Source of the DNA: an uncultured Barnesiella sp.
Lineage (GTDB): Bacteria; Bacteroidota; Bacteroidia; Bacteroidales; Barnesiellaceae_A
Direction of reading: 5' to 3'
Length of the DNA: 64,000 bases
Assembly (NCBI GenBank): GCA_944321085.1
Contig: CALUJY010000003.1
Span: forward strand, 172,540-236,539
Below are positions 26,558 to 35,252 of the stretch, in pieces. The notes under the pieces were generated by a model that was not told where the DNA came from, made no database searches, and was given only the letters and a program-made list of their open reading frames with translations. Position 1 is the first letter of the stretch. Every line of letters begins with the position of its first letter. The position numbers and the translations under genes were made by a program.

Positions 26558-27091
26558 TTAATGTACAATCATGTGGAGGATAGAATTCCATACGAACGGC
26601 AATCCCAAGAGGAGTGCCGATGTGGTAACGACAAAATTCAACGTATCTTCTTCGGCAACATTAAGAAAATCTTTGCCTTTATAAATGACCCATATCATAT
26701 AGAGAGGCGCAAGCTCTATAAACGAAAACGGGCAGGGGAGCAGATTGCCTACTATTGCAACAAGTAATGTGACGGTAAACGTGTATCCTGTGAAAATATG
26801 TATTTGTGAGGCATCGCAGGATAGTTTGTAATACTTGTGTGATAGGGCGTTGATGACTATACGTGTCGTTACTATGCATGCCCAATATTTGATAAGCGTC
26901 AGAATACTCTCTCGGGTTGCTTCCGGCAGGCTTATGTATCCGTATTCATATTTGATGTATGTCGATGCCGCAGCGAGCAACAGCATTGGATATACGAGCA
27001 ATGGCAGGATGTATCGTTGCTTTATCGGATTTTCCGACAGCTCTTTCCACGCCTTATCGGGAGCAAACAAGAGTAAAAATTGGGCTCGCAT
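26558..27091 (-). CDS. Yip1-family-like inner-membrane protein
   Basis: Encodes 177 residues with about five hydrophobic helices and a short N-terminal cytoplasmic stretch, FAPDKAWKELSENP, which is typical of bacterial Yip1-domain proteins. Function is unknown. The gene precedes smpB by 3 bp and has a full-consensus promoter. Confidence 0.75.
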   Translation of the reverse strand: MRAQFLLLFAPDKAWKELSENPIKQRYILPLLVYPMLLLAAASTYIKYEYGYISLPEATRESILTLIKYWACIVTTRIVINALSHKYYKLSCDASQIHIFTGYTFTVTLLVAIVGNLLPCPFSFIELAPLYMIWVIYKGKDFLNVAEEDTLNFVVTTSALLLGLPFVWNSILHMIVH

Positions 27092-27114
27092 GGGTTTGTT
27101 AGATTTACCGTTGA

Positions 27115-27144
27115 CAAAAGTACGTCTAAAATGTTATTGAGCAA
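27115..27144 (-). promoter_or_regulatory. Promoter of the Yip1-like gene and smpB
   Basis: The minus strand carries TACTTTTG (27122-27115) and TTG (27144-27142), 19 nt apart. The ATG at 27091 is 23 nt downstream. Confidence 0.65.
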
Positions 27145-27257
27145 AGTTTGCAACTCGTTTTTTGCCTAAAAAATATTTCGAAAAGGTTTTTCAGTAAAAA
27201 ATCGAAATCGTGGTCATGTCTGCATATCCGGCAGTGCTTGCGGTGTATGGTGTCGTG

Positions 27258-28214
27258 TTATTGGGGTGAAGAGTTATCCTCGGCTTTTTCTTTGTCGTCC
27301 ATTCCGAACACGTTTTCGGGATTTGTACCGAATGGTTCTATGTGCACAACGATGTCGTAAACTTCGGGGATGCTGTTGCGTATGCTTTGTTCTACCTCAT
27401 TGGCCAATGTGTGTGCTTGCCAGAGTGTCATGTCGCCGTCGGCTTCGGCATCGAGTGTTATCATGTATTTGCCACCTATGCTACGTGAGCGCACCCGGTG
27501 CGGATTCTTTATTCCTTCAACTTTGCCGATGGCATCGAAAATCTTTTGGTAGACCGACGTATCTTTCACGCCGTCCATCAACTCTACGTTCGAGTCCATG
27601 AATATCTTGAACGCCGAGCGTATGATGAAGCAGCTCACCAACAGGGCGGTGATGGCATCGAAGATGGGCATGTGCAGAACGTATGTAAAGAAGAGGCCTA
27701 CGAGAACGCTCAGCGAGATAATCACGTCGTTGCGCATGTTTATACCGTTGGCTATCAGCATCGAAGAGTTTACTTTGCGTCCTACCGATGTTTGGTATCT
27801 GGCGAGTAACAGTTTGCATACGATAGAGGCTATGGTTACGTAGATAGCTATGATACCGGGCAATGGGCGTGCCTCCTCAGAGAAGAGGCGCTCAACGGCC
27901 GAGATGAACATTTGCGCACCGGCGAAAAAGATGACCATCGAGAGTATTTTGGTGGCGATAGACTCGGCTTTGGCATAGCCGTAGACATATTTCGAGTTAG
28001 GCTTACGCCCCATAATTTTAGCCGTGGCCACCATGACGATAGAGATGGCTACATCGGAGGCCGAGTCGATACCGTCGCTAATTACTGCAAAACTGCCGCT
28101 GATAAAACCCACGACGAGTTTGGCGATAGAGATAATACCGTTTCCGGCGATGCTTATGTACGACGCTTTCAGTACTTGTTTCTGAGTGTCGTCGTTGTTT
28201 TTTACTTGTTCCAT
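27258..28214 (-). CDS. Cation diffusion facilitator family transporter
   Basis: Encodes 318 residues with six predicted membrane helices and a C-terminal cytoplasmic domain ending in a charged tail. It should export divalent metal by proton antiport. The helix-2 metal pair is D-x3-D in SDGIDSASD. At the helix-5 site, NMRND, the first ligand position is Asn instead of the usual His or Asp. That combination leaves the metal open: Fe, Mn or another ion. The cytoplasmic domain keeps RVRSRSIGGKYMITLDAEADGDMTLWQAHTLANEVEQSI. The 140-bp gap on its 3' side holds no gene. Confidence 0.9.
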   Translation of the reverse strand: MEQVKNNDDTQKQVLKASYISIAGNGIISIAKLVVGFISGSFAVISDGIDSASDVAISIVMVATAKIMGRKPNSKYVYGYAKAESIATKILSMVIFFAGAQMFISAVERLFSEEARPLPGIIAIYVTIASIVCKLLLARYQTSVGRKVNSSMLIANGINMRNDVIISLSVLVGLFFTYVLHMPIFDAITALLVSCFIIRSAFKIFMDSNVELMDGVKDTSVYQKIFDAIGKVEGIKNPHRVRSRSIGGKYMITLDAEADGDMTLWQAHTLANEVEQSIRNSIPEVYDIVVHIEPFGTNPENVFGMDDKEKAEDNSSPQ

Positions 28215-28412
28215 AGAACCGCGAAGATAGATTAAAATGAGTATATCATCAATAGCTATGTGTGTAATTTTTGTCTCTTTTTTCGTAACAAGGTATGGTA
28301 GCTTGTGGTTGTCTTGGGAGTGTGGAATGAATCCCGATATTTTTGCAGGTGGCAGTGTGTGAAAACAAAACAGAAAACGGGTGTAAAATGATGACGTTTC
28401 GGTAATGTTTTT

Positions 28413-28420
28413 TACCTTTG
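28413..28420 (+). promoter_or_regulatory. Promoter -7 element of rpe
   Basis: TACCTTTG is an exact consensus match, 90 nt before the rpe ATG. The 80-nt leader shows no strong hairpin. The rest of 28215-28510 has no gene. Confidence 0.6.
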
Positions 28421-28510
28421 TGAGATAGAGGCCGCGTGGCGTATGCTTCGTTGTGGGCGTGATGTCGATGGCTTTTGTAAGATAACCGTTAAAACAAAAA
28501 ACTTACATAT

Positions 28511-29170
28511 ATGAGTGTTATTGTATCTCCTTCTATCCTGTCGGCCGATTTTGGCTATTTGGCACAAGAGTTGCATTCCATAGATAGCTGCGACTGGATT
28601 CATGTCGATGTAATGGACGGTGTATTCGTTCCCAATATTTCCATCGGTTTCCCGGTTATCAAGGCAGTGGCGCGTTATACCGCAAAGCCGCTGGATGTGC
28701 ATCTGATGATTGTTGACCCCGACCGATATATAGACCGTTGCCGCGATTGCGGTTCGCACTATGTGACAGTGCATTACGAGGCTTGCCGCCATTTGCACCG
28801 CACGGTTATGGCTATCAAGGATGCTGGTATGAAAGCAGGAGTATCGCTTAATCCTCATACACCCATAGGAGCGTTGGAAGAGATTCTTCCGTATCTCGAT
28901 TTGGTGTTGCTCATGTCGGTCAATCCCGGTTATGGAGGGCAAGCATTTATAGAGACTTCGGTACAAAAAGTGGCGCGTTTGCGTCGCCGTATCGACGAAA
29001 CCGGTGCTAAGGCGTTGATAGAGGTTGACGGCGGTGTGAATGTCGAGACGGGACGTCGTTTGGTAGAAGCCGGTGCCGATGTCCTTGTCGCCGGTAACTA
29101 TGTGTTCGGTTCGTCCGACCGCGCAGCGGCCATTGCTTCGCTGAAACAGTTGGGTGAAGCAACCAAATAA
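28511..29170 (+). CDS. rpe: Ribulose-phosphate 3-epimerase
   Basis: Encodes 219 residues, normal length. It interconverts ribulose-5-phosphate and xylulose-5-phosphate in the pentose phosphate pathway. Family motifs are SPSILSADFGYL, WIHVDVMDGVFVPNIS, LDVHLMIVDP, LLMSVNPGYGGQ and LIEVDGGVN, which supply the metal-binding and catalytic Asp/His residues. The next gene starts 8 bp after its stop. Confidence 0.97.
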   Translation: MSVIVSPSILSADFGYLAQELHSIDSCDWIHVDVMDGVFVPNISIGFPVIKAVARYTAKPLDVHLMIVDPDRYIDRCRDCGSHYVTVHYEACRHLHRTVMAIKDAGMKAGVSLNPHTPIGALEEILPYLDLVLLMSVNPGYGGQAFIETSVQKVARLRRRIDETGAKALIEVDGGVNVETGRRLVEAGADVLVAGNYVFGSSDRAAAIASLKQLGEATK

Positions 29171-29178
29171 AAGCTATT

Positions 29179-30105
29179 ATGAAGCGATTATTTTTATGTG
29201 GAATAAGCCTCTTTCTGGCGATAGGGGCATGGGCTATCAAACCCGACCGTGAATATATATGTTATCCCTATCAAAGTGGATTGATATATGAGCCGTTGGA
29301 GGTTGTTACGGCCGATGGATACAAGATAGAGACGTGGTTCTATCCGGCACAAAACCTATCGGACAGCGTGCAACCGTCCGATGCGCCGCTGCCTTTCAAA
29401 ACCATAGATAGTACCCCTCGTCCCACGTTGATAATTTGCAATGGCGATGCCGCCAATATGTCGTATTATCAGATGACGCTGGCTGCCTGTTATGCCGCTA
29501 ATGGGTATAATATAGTTACTTTCGATTGGCGTGGTTTCGGTGCAAGCGCTCCGTTTGAGATGGATACCGATTATTTGTGCTATACGGAGATGCTTCTCGA
29601 TTATGATGCAGTCATAGCGTCGGTGGCCCGGCTTCCGTACGTCGATTTCGATAATATTTTCCTGCTCGGGTGGTCAACAGGTGCCTATCTGTCTATGATA
29701 GCGGCACAGCGCAACGAAGTACGTGGCTGCATATTGCGAGGCTGCATTACTTCGTTCGACGATGCTATCCCGGTGATAAAGCATGACAAAGGTAATGAAG
29801 ACCTGAACCTTGTCGTGCCTGCCAATTTCCCGCTCGAAGCCCTTCCGTTGGCAGCGGCGCCTCGTTTCGGGCGTGATGTGATGCTGATTGTCGGTGAGAA
29901 CGATACCCGTACACCTCCGTGGATGTCGCAGAAGATATACGATGCGTTGCCCGACAATATATATAAAGAGTTGTGGATAGTGCCCGATGCCCGGCATTCG
30001 GCAAAAGATGCCCCCGAATTTATGGCATTGCCCCAATTCCTCGCCCGTACCATTTCGTTTATGGAGGCTTCGGCCGGTCGTGACACTTCGTTGTCGGCAG
30101 AGTAA
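29179..30105 (+). CDS. Secreted alpha/beta hydrolase
   Basis: Encodes 308 residues starting with a signal peptide (MKRLFLCGISLFLAIGAWA). The alpha/beta fold is clear: an oxyanion region IICNGDAANMSYY, YNIVTFDWRGFGAS, the nucleophile elbow LLGWSTGAY (Ser near residue 171), GENDTRTPPWMS with the likely acid, and DARHSAKDAP with the catalytic His. It probably acts in the periplasm as an esterase or peptidase-like hydrolase; the substrate cannot be inferred. It is likely co-transcribed with rpe. Confidence 0.85.
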   Translation: MKRLFLCGISLFLAIGAWAIKPDREYICYPYQSGLIYEPLEVVTADGYKIETWFYPAQNLSDSVQPSDAPLPFKTIDSTPRPTLIICNGDAANMSYYQMTLAACYAANGYNIVTFDWRGFGASAPFEMDTDYLCYTEMLLDYDAVIASVARLPYVDFDNIFLLGWSTGAYLSMIAAQRNEVRGCILRGCITSFDDAIPVIKHDKGNEDLNLVVPANFPLEALPLAAAPRFGRDVMLIVGENDTRTPPWMSQKIYDALPDNIYKELWIVPDARHSAKDAPEFMALPQFLARTISFMEASAGRDTSLSAE

Positions 30106-30198
30106 CACATAAAGTCCGTAATTCTGTAAATTTTTTCGGCAATTTTGTAACATCGGCGTGGCGGTTTGTCCGTTTCTTTGTTGTAAAAATAAAATGAT

Positions 30199-32439
30199 AT
30201 GACAGAGAATAGACAAACCGTGATACAACCGTCGTCTTCGATGGTAACATCCGTCTTCCCGGTGCTGAATATGGCGTGCGCTTCGTGTGCTGCCGCCGTA
30301 GAACAGACGTTGCGTCGACAACCCGGTGTGAGCGATGCTGCGGTCAATCTGGCGGCAGCACAAGCTCATGTCACATACGACGAGGCCGTCACTTCACCTT
30401 CCCGATTGGCCGAAGCGGTCAAGAAAGCGGGCTTCGTTTTGGTGGTAGATGCGCCCGATGACGATGCGTCGTTCGTGACCGGCTATCACAAGCAAGAAGC
30501 TCGAAAGTGGCGCCGGCGTATGATAGGGGCATTGGTTTTCTTTGTGCCTCTCATGGCGTTGTCGATGTGGATGCCCGATATTCCCTATTTCCACTATATA
30601 TTATGGGCATTGGCAACCCCGGTGCTTTTTGTTTTTGGCGTCGGTTTTTATCAAGGGGCTTGGGTGCAGCTCAAACAAGGACGTGCCAATATGGATACCT
30701 TGGTGGCGGTAAGTACAGGCGTAGCCTATCTTTTCAGTGTGTTTAATACTCTTTTCCCGCAGTTTTGGATGGCTCGCGGCATTGAACCTCATGTTTATTT
30801 CGAGGCCTCGGCGGGTATCATAGCCTTTGTTTCGATAGGCAAGATGCTCGAAGAGCGGGCTAAGGATAAGACCAATGCGGCGATTGTGAAGTTGATGGGT
30901 TTGCAGCCGCAGACGGTCATGCGGTTGGAGCCCGATGGCTCGATGTGTGAAATACCTATTGCCTCGGTGGCCGTAGGCGATAGGGTAGTGGCGCGTCCCG
31001 GAGAACGTATCGCCGTCGATGGTACGGTTGAAAGCGGCGATTCGTATGTCGATGAGAGCATGCTTAGCGGCGAGCCGATGCCGGTGCGAAAAAAGGAGGG
31101 CGACACGGTATACTCGGGTACGCTCAATGGCAAAGGTTCGTTGGTTTATGTCGCCCGAAAGGTTGGGGCGGCGACGTTATTGTCGCAGATAATCAGCGTG
31201 GTGCAGGCGGCGCAAGGCAGTAAAGCTCCGGTACAGAAATTGGTAGATAAGGTAGCCGGAGTATTTGTGCCCGCAGTGATGGCTGTTGCGCTTATCGCTT
31301 TTGTGTTGTGGATGGTTATAGGCGGTGCAGGCGCCTTCTCTCATGCTTTGCTGGCATTTGTTACCGTGTTGGTTATAGCCTGTCCCTGCGCGTTGGGGCT
31401 GGCAACACCTACGGCGATAGCGGTGGGCATGGGTCGTGCTGCCTCGTATGGCATTCTTATTAAAAATGCCGAGAGTCTCGAAGCGGCGCATCGTCTCACG
31501 ACTGTGGTGGTAGACAAAACGGGGACGCTGACCGAGGGACATCCTGCGGTTGTAGAGAGCTGCTGGACGGATTGTGCCCAAGACTATGCTCCTATATGGG
31601 CTGCTATGGAGTTGCGGTCGGAACATCCGGTTGCCGAGGCTGTGGCAGCCTTCTTGTCAGGTGTTGTTCCGTGCGATATAGTTGCGTTCGAGTCTCTCCC
31701 CGGAAGAGGTGTCTCGGCCGTAGCGGATGGTGAAACCTATTGGAGCGGCAATGAAACTTTGTTGACGGCGCAGCAGATAGAGATACCTGCTGACCTCCTG
31801 CAAAAAGCGCATAGTTGGCAGCAAGAGGCATATACGGTGGTATGGTTCGCTTCGAACCGACGAGCACTTGCTGTCGCGGCGATAGCCGACCCGTTGAAAA
31901 CCACGTCGTTGCAGGCTGTGGAAAATATGAAATCGATAGGGCTCGATGTATATATGCTTACCGGTGACAATATCGCCACGGCGCGCGCCGTAGCAGCCCA
32001 AGTAGGTATAGAGCATGTCGAGGCCGGAGTATTGCCGGCCGACAAAGCCTCGTTCGTGTCGCGCCTGCAACGCGAGGGAAAGGTTGTAGCGATGGTGGGC
32101 GACGGCATCAACGACTCGGCTGCCTTGGCGCAAGCCGATGTGAGTATTGCTATGGGGCATGGCAGCGATATAGCTATGGATGTGGCCTCCATGACAATCA
32201 TATCGGGCGAGCTCACTCGGGTTTCCGATGCGGTGCTTTTATCCCGTAAGACGGTGCGTACCATTCGAGAAAATCTCTTTTGGGCATTTATATATAATAT
32301 CATAGGTATCCCCATCGCGGCAGGTATTCTTTATCCGGTCAATGGTTTCTTGCTCAATCCCATGATTGCGAGTGCGGCCATGGCTCTGAGCAGTGTCAGT
32401 GTCGTTGCGAATAGTTTGCGGCTGCGGTGGAGAAAATAA
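30199..32439 (+). CDS. copA: Copper-translocating P-type ATPase
   Basis: Encodes 746 residues, usual for CopA with one metal-binding domain. The N-terminal HMA domain has NMACASC (Cys27 and Cys30). The membrane CPC motif in [13 protein letters not shown] lies near residue 394, DKTGTLTEG with the phosphorylated Asp near 438, and [16 protein letters not shown] near 631. These define a PIB-1 ATPase that exports Cu(I). It is followed 34 bp downstream by a small HMA protein, likely its metallochaperone or regulator. No copper-responsive regulator is seen close by. Confidence 0.96.
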   Translation: MTENRQTVIQPSSSMVTSVFPVLNMACASCAAAVEQTLRRQPGVSDAAVNLAAAQAHVTYDEAVTSPSRLAEAVKKAGFVLVVDAPDDDASFVTGYHKQEARKWRRRMIGALVFFVPLMALSMWMPDIPYFHYILWALATPVLFVFGVGFYQGAWVQLKQGRANMDTLVAVSTGVAYLFSVFNTLFPQFWMARGIEPHVYFEASAGIIAFVSIGKMLEERAKDKTNAAIVKLMGLQPQTVMRLEPDGSMCEIPIASVAVGDRVVARPGERIAVDGTVESGDSYVDESMLSGEPMPVRKKEGDTVYSGTLNGKGSLVYVARKVGAATLLSQIISVVQAAQGSKAPVQKLVDKVAGVFVPAVMAVALIAFVLWMVIGGAGAFSHALLAFVTVLVIACPCALGLATPTAIAVGMGRAASYGILIKNAESLEAAHRLTTVVVDKTGTLTEGHPAVVESCWTDCAQDYAPIWAAMELRSEHPVAEAVAAFLSGVVPCDIVAFESLPGRGVSAVADGETYWSGNETLLTAQQIEIPADLLQKAHSWQQEAYTVVWFASNRRALAVAAIADPLKTTSLQAVENMKSIGLDVYMLTGDNIATARAVAAQVGIEHVEAGVLPADKASFVSRLQREGKVVAMVGDGINDSAALAQADVSIAMGHGSDIAMDVASMTIISGELTRVSDAVLLSRKTVRTIRENLFWAFIYNIIGIPIAAGILYPVNGFLLNPMIASAAMALSSVSVVANSLRLRWRK

Positions 32440-32473
32440 TCATACTATTACTAATCATTATATTGCAAAGAAA

Positions 32474-32734
32474 ATGAAATGGAATTATCTCATGGGTAAA
32501 ATCGCCGGTTCTCATGCCGGTAAAGAGAACGAATGGGCGTTTCGTACCAATATTATGTGCAACGGCTGTATAGCTAAAATAAAGCCGGTACTCGACAATG
32601 CCGAGGGCATTGCCTCGTGGAAGGTTGACTTGAACACTCCCGAGCGTCTGTTGACTGTCGTCACCGACGGTATTACCGAGGAGCATTTGCTGAGCCTTGT
32701 GCGCGGAGCAGGCTTTACGATAGAACGCCGGTAG
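32474..32734 (+). CDS. Small HMA-domain protein, putative copper chaperone
   Basis: Encodes 86 residues from the ATG at 32474. A short N-terminal extension of about 20 residues precedes an HMA ferredoxin-like fold with the metal site TNIMCNGCIAKIKPVLD (Cys29 and Cys32). The partner fold elements WKVDLNTPERLLTV and LVRGAGFTIE are typical. It most likely passes Cu(I) to or from CopA. An upstream in-frame start would lie within copA and is unlikely. Confidence 0.85.
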   Translation: MKWNYLMGKIAGSHAGKENEWAFRTNIMCNGCIAKIKPVLDNAEGIASWKVDLNTPERLLTVVTDGITEEHLLSLVRGAGFTIERR

Positions 32735-32952
32735 AGCCTATTTCGTTTTATATTCTGACGGTGACGGTATGCCAATATATTTTTTGAGGCATGCCGTTGC
32801 CACTTTTTGTATGCCTAACTATCTATTATCTATTTGTTTCCATGTGTAAAAAGCAGTAGCTGTATGTCGATTTATTAAGGCATGGATAAAGAAAGAGTAG
32901 AATGTTGTGTAGAATTAACGAAAGAAGTTATACATCGAAACGATTTTTTGCG

Positions 32953-32960
32953 TATATTTG
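32953..32960 (+). promoter_or_regulatory. Promoter -7 element of the (p)ppGpp synthetase gene
   Basis: TATATTTG matches exactly, 23 nt before the ATG at 32984. No good -33 element is seen. The 32735-32983 gap contains no gene. Confidence 0.55.
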
Positions 32961-32983
32961 CTTGTTAAACTTTATCTCATTCT

Positions 32984-35230
32984 ATGGAAGATCAGAGCCT
33001 TAAACAGAACCAAGAAGAAAAACTCATCAACGAGGCATTTCAAGATTTACTCAACGGCTATTTGCGCTCCAATCATCGCAAGAAAGTAGAGATTATCAAA
33101 CGTGCATTTGCCTTTGCACGCGCTGCTCATGAGGGGGTAAGGCGTCGTTCGGGTGAGCCCTACATTATGCACCCCATAGCTGTGGCACGCATAGTGAGTC
33201 AGGAGATAGGACTCGGCTCTACATCTATATGTGCGGCCTTGTTGCACGACGTAGTGGAAGATACCGATTATACGGTAGAAGACTTGGAGAATCTGTTCGG
33301 GCACAAAATCGCTTCCATTGTTTGGGGACTGACCAAAATATCGGGTGGTATCTTTGGCGACCAAGCCTCATTGCAGGCAGAGAATTTCAGAAAGTTGTTG
33401 CTTACCATGTCGGAAGATATCCGGGTGATACTCATCAAGATTGCCGACCGCTTGCACAACATGCGTACGCTGGGTTCCATGCTGCCCAACAAACAATATA
33501 AGATAGCCGGCGAAACGGCATATATCTATGCGCCGCTGGCACATCGGTTAGGTCTCTTTGCAATCAAGACCGAGCTGGAAGATTTGAGCTTCAAATATGA
33601 ACATCCCGAAGTATATGAAGAGATAAAGCAGAAAATAGCAGAGACCGAGGAACATAGACACGAGATATACAAACAGTTCTCGGCGCCCATCAAAAAACGA
33701 CTCGACGAGAAAGGATATAAGTATACGATGAAGGCGCGGGTGAAATCGGTCTATTCTATATGGAACAAAATGCAAAGCAAGCATATACCCTTTGAAGAGG
33801 TATACGACTTGTATGCCGTGCGTATCGTCTTTGAATGTCCCGACGAGTCGCAAGAAAAAAAAGAGTGTTGGGCTATCTATTCTATAATCACCGATTTGTA
33901 CAAGGTGCATCCCGAGCGTACGCGCGACTGGGTGAGCAGCCCCAAAGTCAATGGCTATCGGGCATTGCATCTCACCGTAATGGGACCCGACGGTAACTGG
34001 ATAGAGGTGCAGATAAGAACCGAGAAAATGGACGAGATAGCCGAGCGAGGGCTTGCGGCACACTGGAAATACAAAGTGGGAGAGTCGGACGAGGAGTCGG
34101 AGCTCGATGTATGGATAAACACCATCAAAGACGTGCTCGACAACCCCGAGCCCAATGCAATGGACTTTCTCGATACCATAAAACTGAACCTTTTCAGTAC
34201 CGAGATTTTCGTGTTTACACCCAAGGGCGACCTTATTACCCTGCCCAAAGATGCTACGGCTCTCGACCTTGCTTTTACGTTGCACTCCGATTTGGGCTTC
34301 CATTGTATAGCTGCCAAGGTCAACCACAAACTGGTACCTCTGAGTCAGAAACTGCAAAGCGGCGACCAAGTGGAAATTCTTACATCGAAATCGCAAACGC
34401 CTAAGGAAGAGTGGATTAACTTTGTGACTACGGCCAAAGCCCGCACTCGTTTGGCTGCCGCATTGCGCAAAGACCGTCGGCAAGTCGTTGCAACGGGAGA
34501 AAAAATATTCAACGACTTCCTGTCGGAAAATGACATAAATATCAATAACGACCAAATGTCGCGTATATTGAGGCGTTTAGGGTTCAAAAATGATGAAGAC
34601 CTCTTCTTCAAGATAGGTTCCGGTTCGCTCGATTTGGACGAATCGATACGTAAATTCCTGAAAAATAAGAAGGGCGGTAATTCTCTTATGCGATACCTTA
34701 CCCTTGGGCTGGCAAAACCCAAGGACGAAGAGCCCAAGCCTGTTACCGACGACCCCAAAGCAAGTATAGACCGTAAGCAAACGTATATATTACGCGAGGA
34801 GAACGGGGTGAAAAACTATGTCATTGCAAGCTGTTGCCATCCTATCCCCGGTGACGACGTGTTGGGGTATGTCGAGCCCGACGAGAAAACCGTGGTGGTA
34901 CATAAACGGGAGTGCCCTGTGGCCATGAAGTTGAAATCGGGCTATGGCTCGCGGCTCGTGGCTACGGTGTGGCAGGCAGGGAAAGACAAAAGATTTCCGG
35001 TGTCGATACTTATTAGCGGCATCGACCGCATGGGGATACTGAACGAAATCACACGTACCATATCGGATGAACTGTCGATATATATGCGCTCTATGGATAT
35101 AGAAGCCAATCAAGGACTTTTCTCCGGCAAATTCAATATTATGGCTCAGGACACAGGTACGGTAGAAAAACTGTGTTCGGCATTGCGTAAAATCGACGGC
35201 GTACAGAGTGCTGTGCGTGTCAATGAATAA
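32984..35230 (+). CDS. rel: Bifunctional (p)ppGpp synthetase/hydrolase (Rel/SpoT)
   Basis: Encodes 748 residues, full length for long RSH enzymes. The hydrolase HD domain is intact: H63 in IMHPIAVARI, then LLHDVVEDT with H88, D89, E92 and D93. The synthetase domain carries RVKSVYSIWNKM and VNGYRALHLTVMG. A TGS domain (IFVFTPKGDLITLPKDATALDLAF) and a C-terminal ACT domain follow. It both makes and degrades (p)ppGpp in the stringent response. The next gene starts 22 bp after it, so co-transcription is likely. Confidence 0.96.
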   Translation: MEDQSLKQNQEEKLINEAFQDLLNGYLRSNHRKKVEIIKRAFAFARAAHEGVRRRSGEPYIMHPIAVARIVSQEIGLGSTSICAALLHDVVEDTDYTVEDLENLFGHKIASIVWGLTKISGGIFGDQASLQAENFRKLLLTMSEDIRVILIKIADRLHNMRTLGSMLPNKQYKIAGETAYIYAPLAHRLGLFAIKTELEDLSFKYEHPEVYEEIKQKIAETEEHRHEIYKQFSAPIKKRLDEKGYKYTMKARVKSVYSIWNKMQSKHIPFEEVYDLYAVRIVFECPDESQEKKECWAIYSIITDLYKVHPERTRDWVSSPKVNGYRALHLTVMGPDGNWIEVQIRTEKMDEIAERGLAAHWKYKVGESDEESELDVWINTIKDVLDNPEPNAMDFLDTIKLNLFSTEIFVFTPKGDLITLPKDATALDLAFTLHSDLGFHCIAAKVNHKLVPLSQKLQSGDQVEILTSKSQTPKEEWINFVTTAKARTRLAAALRKDRRQVVATGEKIFNDFLSENDININNDQMSRILRRLGFKNDEDLFFKIGSGSLDLDESIRKFLKNKKGGNSLMRYLTLGLAKPKDEEPKPVTDDPKASIDRKQTYILREENGVKNYVIASCCHPIPGDDVLGYVEPDEKTVVVHKRECPVAMKLKSGYGSRLVATVWQAGKDKRFPVSILISGIDRMGILNEITRTISDELSIYMRSMDIEANQGLFSGKFNIMAQDTGTVEKLCSALRKIDGVQSAVRVNE

Positions 35231-35252
35231 CCTTTACCAATAGCATTAAGAG

